From Mucidula mucida (taxonomy: Eukaryota > Basidiomycota > Agaricomycetes > Agaricales > Physalacriaceae): a stretch of DNA of 64,000 nt. Each line of letters starts with the position of its first letter. Within the stretch, counting starts at the first letter, position 1. Positions 32,314-41,588 of the stretch are shown here, piece after piece. The notes beneath the pieces were generated by a model. The model was given only the letters and a program-made list of their open reading frames with translations. It did no database searches and was not told the DNA's origin. The stretch lies in contig JADNYV010000043.1 in NCBI GenBank assembly GCA_015501055.1, forward strand, positions 62,001 through 126,000, in the 5' to 3' direction. A program made the translations under genes and the position numbers.

Positions 32314-32680
32314 ATCTGGCAACAGTTCCGCCGTTATTAATTATGTTGTTGTAACCCAATTGAAAGGACTTGTTCTCTTCTTGTAAACATCCTTTGAGCT
32401 ACTTATCCGGAGTAGTCTTTCAAGCAATTGCAATATCAGTGCGAATTTTCAACGTTCATCATGCTCGAGCATGCTCGCATCATAGTTAATGCAGGGTCAT
32501 AACGGCCATTGCCGAATGCCTATCCGTGTGACAGTGAAAAATCTTCGTCACAATTTTCTCTGCTACCACCACCGACGTCCTCGCTCGCTGCAAACTACGT
32601 GAAACGGAACCCGCTGATTCTGCGATGAAGATGTCTTTACTGAATGGTAAGCCATCGTCCATGTTCTATCTTCTTTTCCA

Positions 32681-32766
32681 TATGATGTCTTGAGGCATTT
32701 GGCTTTATGCGAGTACCTCGCACTGCAGAAACTTATCTCAGCTACCTTCGGGCATTAGCCCGCTTT
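32681..32766. repeat. 86-bp direct repeat, copy 1
   Basis: Begins TATGATGTCTTGAGGCATTT and ends AGCCCGCTTT. Matches copy 2 at 32973-33058 with about two substitutions and no gaps. Confidence 0.8.
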
Positions 32767-32972
32767 CTCTGATTATTCCTTTCCTTTCTTTTCACCGCCG
32801 TTACTGATGTACTGGCTTTTTTTAGTGAGATAGCGAAGCCTGCGCTGCACTTCTCCCATTCAACGTCCTTCTACGATTGGAATTATGTCCGTGTAGTCTG
32901 TGGGCGCACGTACTAGGATTTGCGGCCTTTCGAACCTTTGTGAGTCTCATTACTGTACCGAAATATTGTCTA

Positions 32973-33058
32973 TATGATGTCTTGAGGCATTTGGCTTTAT
33001 GCGAGTACCTCGCACTGCAGAAATTTATCTCAGCTACCTTCGGGCATAAGCCCGCTTT
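32973..33058. repeat. 86-bp direct repeat, copy 2
   Basis: Second copy, 292 bp further on in the same orientation. The near identity suggests a recent segmental duplication or two insertions of one small element. Confidence 0.8.
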
Positions 33059-33515
33059 TCTGAACTTCCTCTCTCTCTCTCTCTGTTGTTTGCTTTCACC
33101 ATAGCTGACACCATTCCGTAGTGCCTTTCAGGGAAGATCCCAAGTCCAAATCACCGACACCGCTCTAGGACGCCGTACTTGGTGTTGAATTCCTACTGGT
33201 GACAGAAACAGAACAGATTTTCTCGGTACTTCTACTAATACTGCCCTGCGTGATGGCGGTTTGACCCCGGGATGGAATGTCGGTGTCCTAGTATTTCCTC
33301 TTTTGCCTGACGCTTCTTCCAGTCTATTCATTAGAAATTTGATATGTTATCTCTACATTCTTCTCACCCTCGCGGATCTCCGTCTCAGTGTACAGGCTCT
33401 GGGTATTCTGTCACCTTTGTGGATCACCGTGTCAGTGTACGGGCTCTAGGTGTCGTGGTACCCGACAAGCACACCGAGAAATGATAAAAAAGTTTGGAAA
33501 ATTTGGTCTCAAGAC

Positions 33516-34446
33516 AGACTCCTTCCCATTCGTCTTTATGCCTAGCAGAATAATCCCAAATCCGAGAACAGATGATTTGATGAGATGATACCAGTAATCG
33601 TAATCATGTTTTGTAATTTTTAATCTTATCTCCTTATCTTTGTACTCCCATCAAACCTTATTATTCTGCTAAGGCATAAAGACGACTGGCATAACTTGCC
33701 AAACTTGTTTGTTTGGCTACGGCCTGGCACAGCCTCACCGCCTCGTCGCACCTCATGTTCGCGCTATCGATGAAGTTGCCTCGTGTGCGAGGGATGAAGG
33801 ACAGAAAATGAAATATATTTCTTGTTATTCTGACACCATGTCGAGTGCTATAATTTGCACCGGATTCTTCTTGCTTGCACTGCGATTTGTGGCGCAATAC
33901 AAAATCATTGGCGCGCAAGTAGCAGATAACCCAGGCGAAGACGAGATCCCAGATCTGGTGCCTCCCGATAGTCCTTCCGGAAGCTCAACCTCGCTCCCAG
34001 AAGAGCAGCCTCCCGTGCCGTCAAACAAAATGCCAATCATCTTCATAGTAGGCGATGCCGCCACTATAACACGTATCAAACGTCGTACAAACGTAAGACC
34101 TTCTCGTCAGACTCGGGCATACAATGCGGCGCCATGAGGTTCGCGACTTTTGCGTAAGTATTCTGATGGAGGATCCTGTGGCTGTGAGCTCTTCTGATCG
34201 CTCGAATTCTGGACCGAGCCACGGTAGAGGCTGTAGCCAAACAAACAACTACCTGCAAGTTATGCCAGTCGTCTTTACGCCTTAGCAAAATAATAAGGTT
34301 TGGAGTTACATAATACCATCAATTGATTGGAGGAGGGTTCGAATCGTGATCGAGGTAATATATTTATTCAACTTGTATTCAACTATCTATTCGCACAAGG
34401 ATTTGAGATTATTTTGCTGGGCGTGAAGACGAATGGGAAGGAGTCT
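33516..34446. repeat. nested inverted repeats
   Basis: Two pairs of inverted arms share one centre. Outer arms: 33516-33563 and 34399-34446 (48 bp, about six mismatches). Inner arms: 33653 to about 33735 and about 34220 to 34301 (the outer 48 bp nearly perfect). All four arms carry versions of TTATTCTGCTARGGCATAAA followed by GACGA. The centre has an open frame (33709-34137) without family similarity. It could be a fold-back or MITE-like element, perhaps two related elements inserted one inside the other. Confidence 0.6.
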
Positions 34447-34515
34447 GGTCTCAAGAAAGAAATGATGTTTGAACTTGGATCAAGGCTTTCTACTGTGAGA
34501 TCGAACTAGCTAGGT

Positions 34516-34588
34516 AACCTAGCCTCCTTTGAAACATGAGCAAGCCTCCTACATCGAGTCTCGCTCATGTTCTAAAGGAGGCTAGGTT
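34516..34588. repeat. 26-bp inverted repeat hairpin
   Basis: Arm AACCTAGCCTCCTTTGAAAC (34516-34541 in full) is mirrored at 34563-34588 with one mismatch, around a 21-nt loop. The right arm starts GCTCATGTTCTAA, close to the terminal repeat GGCTCATGTGCTAA of the transposon 28 bp further on. Confidence 0.65.
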
Positions 34589-34608
34589 TTCGAGCTAAGA
34601 TCGAACGC

Positions 34609-34616
34609 CAAAGTCC
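34609..34616. repeat. 8-bp target site duplication, left copy
   Basis: CAAAGTCC directly before the left terminal repeat; identical to 40387-40394. Confidence 0.85.
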
Positions 34617-34646
34617 GGCTCATGTGCTAAGTCTGTTGTTAATTCA

Positions 34647-34687
34647 AAGTCGCCGAAGGCGACTTATCACGGCTCGCGAAGCGAGCC
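34647..34687. repeat. two subterminal hairpins, left end
   Basis: AAGTCGCCGAAGGCGACTT (34647-34665) and GGCTCGCGAAGCGAGCC (34671-34687) are perfect stems with GAA-type loops, 5 bp apart. They lie just inside the left terminal repeat. Confidence 0.75.
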
Positions 34688-34923
34688 AATCTAAGACCTT
34701 TAGCTCAGTCGTTAGACGGTGCGCGGCTACTATGTTTTTCTTTCCTGGATGACCGATCAACTCCCGGTCCTCGCAATTTTCTCTTTCGGCGTGCGACATG
34801 CAAGCGTGCACTCTTTCTTCAGTCGGCGGTACTTAAACACAGCTTTCTCAGTAGTATGGATGTGTTTAGGTATCAAGAATACATATGTAAGTATGTAAGT
34901 ATGGGTACAAGTTGGAACACTGT

Positions 34924-37900
34924 CTACTTCTTGCCTCGACTTTTCTTGGAAGCTGGGTGGCCACACGGGCAGTACTGGTATCCTCCTTTGCCCTTGCAAT
35001 CGAAAAGATGGGCACAGCCAGCATCTTTGCATGAAAGACATGTGCGGACACGAGGACCTGAGCCGCCAATGATTGATGCACCAGAAGCAGGCTGTTGCCA
35101 TTCGGATGAAGACCCTGGTATTCCACGTAGCTGGGTTGTTGGGAAAGTCAACTCAGATACCGACGAAATAGGAGATGAAGCTGCCGTTAACGTTGTGGAT
35201 GGGTCAGCGACCATGTTAGATACAGTGGTCGAACTCGGTGTTGATGCCGGTCCGGGTAGATTGGCTGAGCCATGAAGAGTGGGATAGTACAACAATGGGT
35301 TTGGATTCCTGGGGTAGAATGGCGAGGATGGACCCTGTTCACGCGCCAACGCAACACGCTGACGCTGAGTGATGAGTGGTCGCGCAGTGGATGACTCAGA
35401 TGGCGCCTCTTCGGATGTGGATACTGTTCGTTCCAGTTGCACTTCACTCTGTGAATCCATTTGTTTTCGTTTCATCGCAGCTCTCTCTCGTTGACTTGGT
35501 GCAGCTAGTATAAAAGTTATGAGTATCTGTTACTCAGCATGAATGAATCGTGTGCCGGCTTACCTGTCGGTGGGTTTGGAAGTGGCCGAGCATCAGGAAG
35601 ATCTGAGATGCGAGCCGTATCCTTCAATATGGCACTTAAAGCTTTGAAACTCGCCGAGTTGGATGTCATGGTTGCCTTCTCTGCGCGGTAATGTGACCAT
35701 GTCTTGTAATGTCGTTCGAGCTGTTCCGGTAGTTTATAGAATATTTGATCTTGAATCGCGGATGCTTCCGGGCGAGTATGAACGAGACCATTCCAGTGCC
35801 GTGCCATCGCTTCGAAGTTTACGATCTGGCCTGATCCGTTTGCCCTCTTCGACCCGGATTGAGTGAAGAACTTGTTAGATTCCATGAGTTCTGTAAATAG
35901 AAGGAATTCTGCGCGTGTATGGATTGGAAGGACAGCATGAAGCATCTTCTGTCGTTCCTTGAGATAGGAGTAGGGGCTGATTGGACGAGTCACAAGATGT
36001 GAGAGCAGGTAGACTGGATATCCACAATATGTGGGTGTTCCAACTACTGCTGAGCAATCACTAGGCTTCATCTCATAGAGAGATGCGAGAGACATGGGAA
36101 CAGGAATGATGCCAAAGCTTTCTGATGTCTCGACTCGTGTTGCAAGCACATCGGGGATTGGGAAAGACGGTGAAATCTCGAGCGAAAGAGCTAATTCCAC
36201 AATTTCATCAGAAAGCCATGTGTCATAATGCCCAAAGAATTTCTTTCCTGTTCGGTTGAACGAGCCAATCTGAGTGAAAGATTGAGTAACACCGAATGAG
36301 CAAATATCATAAGTTGACAGCTTACCGATGTATTACGACGATGCCTAATGTTTCGCAGAAGTGCATCTGTCAGCTCAGGTGACGCCTGCAATGAGCCAAA
36401 GGTCCGTCGAATAGATGTATGCAGACCTCCTTCAATACCACTGGTTCCACGAATAGTGCGATATATATTTAGACCATTACGATCCTTTCCTTGCAGGAAG
36501 TACATCTGTACACCCGGTGGGTCGGAAAGAAGCCCCATCTGAGCAACTCGAATGATTGAGTCTGCTTGGCGCTTTGCAGCTTCTGAGAAGAGACGGCCTC
36601 GGTGCGGCTCTACAGAGCATACAACATCCGCCCAGGTTTCGAAAAGGAGTCGTAGTCGAGGAACAAGTACATCTGGTGGCGGGACTGCTCGACGAATGCG
36701 TTTTCGAAGTTTATCGGGCTGAGAGCGAGCTGCATATGAAAGCAGAATTCCTTTTTTCTGATATGCCTCTCGTACGGCAGCAACATCGTCCTTATGCAGC
36801 ATCCAAATGGCACATGCAAATTGCCGAGCGAACTCTTTGAAGGCAGAGTGCTGCTTTGAAAGCAAACGGAGAAGACGATCCTCAACGTGGAAGATGTCAT
36901 CGAGTACTCGAGTCAGGAGCACTTCATGTCTTTGACCCTCCTCACTTGTATCATCTACCGGTCGTGATTCCTTATCACAATCCTCCTCCTCTTCCTCCTC
37001 CTCTTCCTCCTCCTCTGAACGAGCCGTAGAGATTGAAGATGAGGTGAGAAAGAAATTGATGTCTTCGTTGTCGAGTTCAGATGTGAACTCAGAGAAGTCG
37101 GTGCTTATGGATGGGGTAGACAGAGGCGCCGGGCCTTCAGATATACGGGTGCGAACGAAGCGTTTTTGAACCATAACGTCGAATGGAGAATTATCAGATG
37201 CAAGTTGGGCCAAGGTTTTACCGTGCAGAGGGACGATATAACCAGGAACCAGCACTTTGTCGATAGTGAGAACAATGCGCGCTTTTGTCATCTTCACACG
37301 GTATGTGTTCTTCGGGCCATCCATCGTCTCATCGCCATCACTGTCAGACTCTGCATCTTCTGTCGCGGGATTTTGGCACTCGATCGCGTTCTGATGAGAT
37401 GAAATGCGAGCTTCGGCAACAGGTGTCTTGCCGGAATACAAATGAACGAGGTGACCAGATACAACTTCGTCGATTGGCTGGCCGACAGATGCTCTAGACG
37501 ATAGTGCGGCCCATAAACGAAGACTCGCAAATGCATCAAGAGCTGCATATGTCTTCTGCTGCTCTGTCAGCTGATCTCGCGACCAGCGAGACAACCGAAT
37601 TGTATTGTCCTTGTCTAGACTGTGTTTTAGAACAGTTCCGACGAGGAAAGCCAGGCTCGCAGATGCATCAGTCACCGCACCCTTCAACTTTGCGAAGTGA
37701 CCCAAATCAAGATAGAAGGATGCTGCTGATGACTGTAGGTGCATCTGTAATCGATGAAATGACCAAGCCTCGGAAAGCCGGCGGAGATCTTCACGAACCC
37801 CACGCCCGACAAAGATGACCTTGTTCGAAAGGAATAGTGCGCGCAGATTTGACGGAACATGAAGAAATGAATTTAGCTGAGTAACCTACAGCATATTAGA

Positions 37901-40199
37901 TATGCTGGTATTCCTCGGCACAACGAGTACATACCTTGAAAAGATAGATTTGCTCGTCGACTGCAAGTTGAACTAAATCTACATGTCCGGAACGCGGCTT
38001 CGGAACCATCCCGGGACCGCCTTGTCCTGTCGTTTCGGTTTCATACTCAATATCAAGCCCGACAACACAACTTGTCTCTTTCATCTCAATCAACTGAAGA
38101 AGGGTACAACATGCCGCATCAATAAGATCGGGAGCATCGTAGTATTGTACTTGAAATGATGGGGTAAGGAGAGGGGACGGAGATGCGAAAACGGATTCAA
38201 ATTGACGTGCTTCACATTCGTAGCGAGTGACGGTGTCGCGGTTTCGTGGAATGACAGTTCAGCTACATTGCCAAAATGAGGATCATTGCAAGGAGATCTG
38301 TATAATTGTTACCTGATGCATTGTCGGTATAGACCATCTGAGTCGGTGAATGACCGTGTTCCTCAAGTCCGTTTCGAAGACCCTCGTACAGTCCTTCGAG
38401 ATAATTTAGGCGCTTTGTTAGTGTCAGCGCCTGAGCCCGACATTCTTCGAATTCATTAACTGTTGAATACATAGCAACATGTGTCGGTTGCCCAAGGAGA
38501 CGAGCAAGATACTTGATGATCTATGTTCGGGGAACGTTAGACTACCATCTCCGATACCAAAAGTTGACGCACCTTGAAAGTGTGATCACCGGCAAGACAA
38601 GAGCCAGGTAAAGATGCCATAACTCGGTCGAAAAGCTCTAGATGTGCCCGCATCCACTCTGTGAAAACTGCCTTGCAGTAGCGCACAGACGGATGAGTGC
38701 CTGCAAAACGCGCACGATCGCCGAAAGGTGAAAACTCCGTTGGGGTTGGAAGCGAATACTTGTCCTGATGATGGCTGTAGAAAGAGAGATACGAGAGCTC
38801 CCGAGTGCTATGATCAAGATGTCGCATTTCGCACAATAGCTCGGAAAATGGACGAGGACCGAAACGTGTAGCATACAGGGTTCGCATAATAGCTATCGAG
38901 CTTTTATCGACTCCCCCGCGGGCAGTGAGATACACTGGTACAAGCATTAGCACGGCTTTGAAGAAGTATGATAGTTTTCAATATTCTTACCCGGAAAATC
39001 ATTTTGAAGGTATCGAGGCAACTGCGAAAGAATCCAAGCATCTGTTCCTTGGAAACTTTTACCACAGCCGGGGCCAGCCTTGCGTCGCTTGTTACAGAGC
39101 AGTCGACGCGTGAAAAGGAAAAATTCGCGGTGAAGACCTTTCACGTGTCGAGCGATTGGATCGTCGTTATAGCCTAAAAGCAGTTGAGGAAATAGATTCA
39201 AAAGTAGAATACTGCACGTACTGTGTTGATTCAGATGTCCTCCGCATTCACACCTGAAGATGTCGGGTGCCCCGGGGAGAAGATGTGGAAGCCAAACAAA
39301 TATATCCAGTAAGTAGAGTGGGTTCGGCGAAACACTTCCCGTCTTAAGAAGTGAGTCTTCAAGAGCGAAGACTGAATCCCGTGGTCGGCGCCAGTAAGTC
39401 CCATCGATGTAATTTTGAGGTCGCTTCTTCATGTTGATTTCCTTTAGGATCTTTGCGTGTTCCGTTTTCAGATATTCATATAGAACTCCCGTCTTTGCTT
39501 GGTCCTCGTCCGATTCCTTCTCCAGCTCCTCCGACTCGTCAACTTCATCACTCTCATCCACCGCGTCATCGAACAGACTATCGTCGACTACCGTTGACCG
39601 AGCATCGGTAGACCTTTCAAGCTCGGAGATATTACGCCCTTCTCGCTGAATGTTGGCCCATTCCATTTCAGATAGGCGCGCCGACGCGGGAAGATCCAAA
39701 GTAGCATGAGCCGCGGTAGGAATAGCGTATAGGGAGGTGGAGGGTATGCTGGTTTCTTGAGCCGCGCGCTGTGTAGACGCTGCAGCCCACATTTCTTCGG
39801 ACGGGTCTGCTCCAAATTGGGCGTCGAAGTCGAGTTCATCTGCTGAGGGTGTTGATTCCGCATCGAGTTGCGCATCGGACGCATTAATCATTTGGACGTC
39901 CGTGCGCGTACAAGGTGCCGAGGATGTAGAAGGCCCTACATTCAAAAGATGTGACTAGTCAGTAAGGCAATGGAGGCTTGGCATAATGAACACACACCTG
40001 CATTTCCAGCCATAGATAAGGCTTCCTCCTTCTGTCTCTCCTTTCCTTTCCCTTTCCCACCAGATCCGGGCAATCCAACGGCGGGCAATGGTTTCAGGTA
40101 GGCGAGGATGCTCTTATTATTGTCGCTTTTGCTTGCTGCAAGTTTGGAAGCATTTGATGGGCGTCCAGCATTAGCGCGGGCACCACCGCGGCCGGACAT
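34924..40199 (-). CDS. candidate transposase with inserted 3'-5' exonuclease domain
   Basis: Large multi-exon protein. Start ATG 40199 (MSGRGGARANAGRPSN), stop at 34924. Order: a basic N-terminus; an acidic linker; a DUF6729-type region (RPQNYIDGTYWRRP, PLYLLDIFVWLPHLLPGAPD, CECGGH, then DDPIARHVKG and CGKSFQGTDAWI, a likely zinc site); LAGDHTFK with Asp at 38585; MVYTDNASG with Asp at 38323; then a DEDDy exonuclease with ExoI GLDIEYETE (38054), ExoII GRGVREDLRRL (37789) and ExoIII YAALDA (37537). An Asp/Glu linker with a Glu run follows, then YRTIRGTSGIEGGLH with Glu at 36431, NRTGKKFFGHYDTWLSD, and a C-terminal cysteine cluster (CLSCKDAGCAHLFDC, CPCG). One T seems missing at about 38155 (HHF then QVQYYD), which breaks the frame before the exonuclease. 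By position the D, D and E would be the transposase triad; that is my inference. Confidence 0.75.
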
Positions 40200-40314
40200 A
40201 ATGGAGACGAAAAACAGAGAATGAATTTACGCGACGACGAGGCGACGCGAACGTTTGGAGTCAAAAAGCACCGCGTGAGAACTAACTACTGTATCTATCC
40301 ACGGCAGCGTCGGC

Positions 40315-40362
40315 TGCTAAGCCCGGATTTGGAGTTAGCTAACCCCAAATCGGGACTTAGCA
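40315..40362. repeat. subterminal palindrome, right end
   Basis: Arms TGCTAAGCCCGGATTTGG (40315-40332) and its imperfect complement (40345-40362) flank a perfect 10-bp palindrome GTTAGCTAAC (40334-40343). It lies just inside the right terminal repeat of the transposon. Confidence 0.7.
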
Positions 40363-40386
40363 GACAACAGGCTTGGCACATGAGCC

Positions 40387-40394
40387 CAAAGTCC
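40387..40394. repeat. 8-bp target site duplication, right copy
   Basis: CAAAGTCC directly after the right terminal repeat; identical to 34609-34616. Confidence 0.85.
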
Positions 40395-40404
40395 TGGTCA
40401 GGTC

Positions 40405-41433
40405 CTGATTAGGCTCGTGACCAGCTCACTTCGCACGTGGCTGCGCTGATCACTCTTGCGAAGCGGCTGGAAACAAATGAGCCCGATTTGGCGGATGCTG
40501 CCAAATCAGCCACCGCACTTTTCCTCGACGAACCACTTTTCTCCCCCAAAAAAGTAAAAAGTTCAAGAAATGAAAAGTCGTTTTTTCGTCGTTCTGAGTC
40601 GAACGCCAATAACCAGAAAATAGATTTTTTTTCTGAATTTTCGAATGTGGTCGATCTTGAGCAGACAGGACTTAGGGGGATTGGGCAATCAAGGCAGACT
40701 TGTCTTAGCACTAACACTTTCCGGAGACGGTGAAGGCGCATAAGCGCGAGCGAAACAGTTTCGCGGCCGTCAACTACTGCAACACTAGGTATGAATTTTA
40801 CAATTTTATCGTGTTACTTCTAATGGTTTTGTGCCCGTGCAGTGCGAAGCCGGTCTTCAATCTCCTTTTGTCGTGCCGCTGCCTCTGCCTCAAACAGAGA
40901 CGCGTCTCGCTGGCGGATCTCTTCTGGGGTCATCTTCTCCTTCTGCTTCTTCTTTCGCGGAGCCGTTGTCCGCACCGCTATATCGTTCGGGTTCAATTTT
41001 GGCCGTGAAGAACCAGACGCCGAGCCAGGTACGGGACCGGGTGTTAGACAAGACGTTGACGCGGACACCAGAGGTTGGGATGAGCTGAAAATGAGTGCAG
41101 GACCAGAAACAAGACGACTTAGAGGAAGGTGGCTTTGACGGAGCTGACATCGATCGGTTCGATGAAAGTTATGACGAGTACTAAGTAGTCAGAAAATTTT
41201 TATATAAAAAGTTTTTTCTGGCTATTGGCGTTCGACTCAGAACGACGAAAAACGACTTTCCATTTCTTGAACTTTTTACTTTTTTGTGGGAGAAAAATGG
41301 TTCGTCGAGGAAAAGTGCGCTGGCTGGATTGGCAGCATCCGCCAAATCGGGAACAAGTGGGACCAGCCGCTTCGCAAAAAGTGATCAGCGCAGCCACGTG
41401 GTTGCGAAGCGGATGGACCCGAGCCTATCTCAG
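40405..41433. mobile_element. short element with ~200-bp inverted ends
   Basis: The two ends are long inverted copies of each other: about 40405-40625 against about 41215-41433. Shared blocks include CACGTGGCTGCGCTGATCAC, GCGAAGCGGCTGG and TCGTTCTGAGTCGAACGCCA (as complement on the right). Identity is high but with small gaps. The 590-bp centre has a minus-strand frame (41068-40820) coding a Lys/Glu-rich helix (KKKQKEKMTPEEIRQRDAS) of unknown kind. No transposase is present, so it is non-autonomous. Its exact ends and target duplication could not be fixed; its left end lies only about 10 bp from the neighbouring transposon's flank. Confidence 0.65.
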
Positions 41434-41588
41434 CGTGATTGCCGTGCCGTATAGCTTGGTTGTACCTCCCATAAACGTTTACAGTCATATATTCAACGTT
41501 CCACAACCATCGTGCACTTGTGTCAGATGACCATCAGCGGCGTTGGTGGGATTGCTAGCGTCCATCTGATTTCACTTGGGAACAAGCC

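Larger units (their letters stand above)
32314..33515. other. non-coding, repeat-containing
   Basis: No gene supported. It holds an 86-bp direct duplication (next entries) and, at 33373-33404 and 33420-33451, two imperfect 32-bp copies built on GTCAGTGTACRGGCTCT. Confidence 0.45.
34617..40386. mobile_element. complete DNA transposon with DUF6729-type/exonuclease gene
   Basis: A 5770-bp unit. Its ends are inverted repeats of at least 23 bp: left 34617-34639 begins GGCTCATGTGCTAAGTCTG, right 40364-40386 is the reverse complement with two changes (GGCTCATGTGCCAAGCCTG). Both sides are flanked by the same 8 bp, CAAAGTCC, a perfect target duplication. Eight-bp duplications are usual for hAT and KDZ elements. 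Inside the left end are two perfect short hairpins (34647-34665 and 34671-34687); inside the right end is a larger palindrome (40315-40362). One gene fills the interior on the minus strand. The intact flanks argue for fairly recent insertion. Confidence 0.85.

Noticed and set aside
33709..34137. 142-codon open frame inside the nested repeats
   Set aside because: It has no ATG-linked family similarity, lies between inverted arms, and its text does not look like conserved protein.
34690..34730. tRNA-like A box (TTAGCTCAGTCGTTAGAC) inside the transposon's left end
   Set aside because: No acceptor pairing, no anticodon arm and no B box at the right distance. A GGTTCGAAT text lies upstream (34336), outside the element and in the wrong order.
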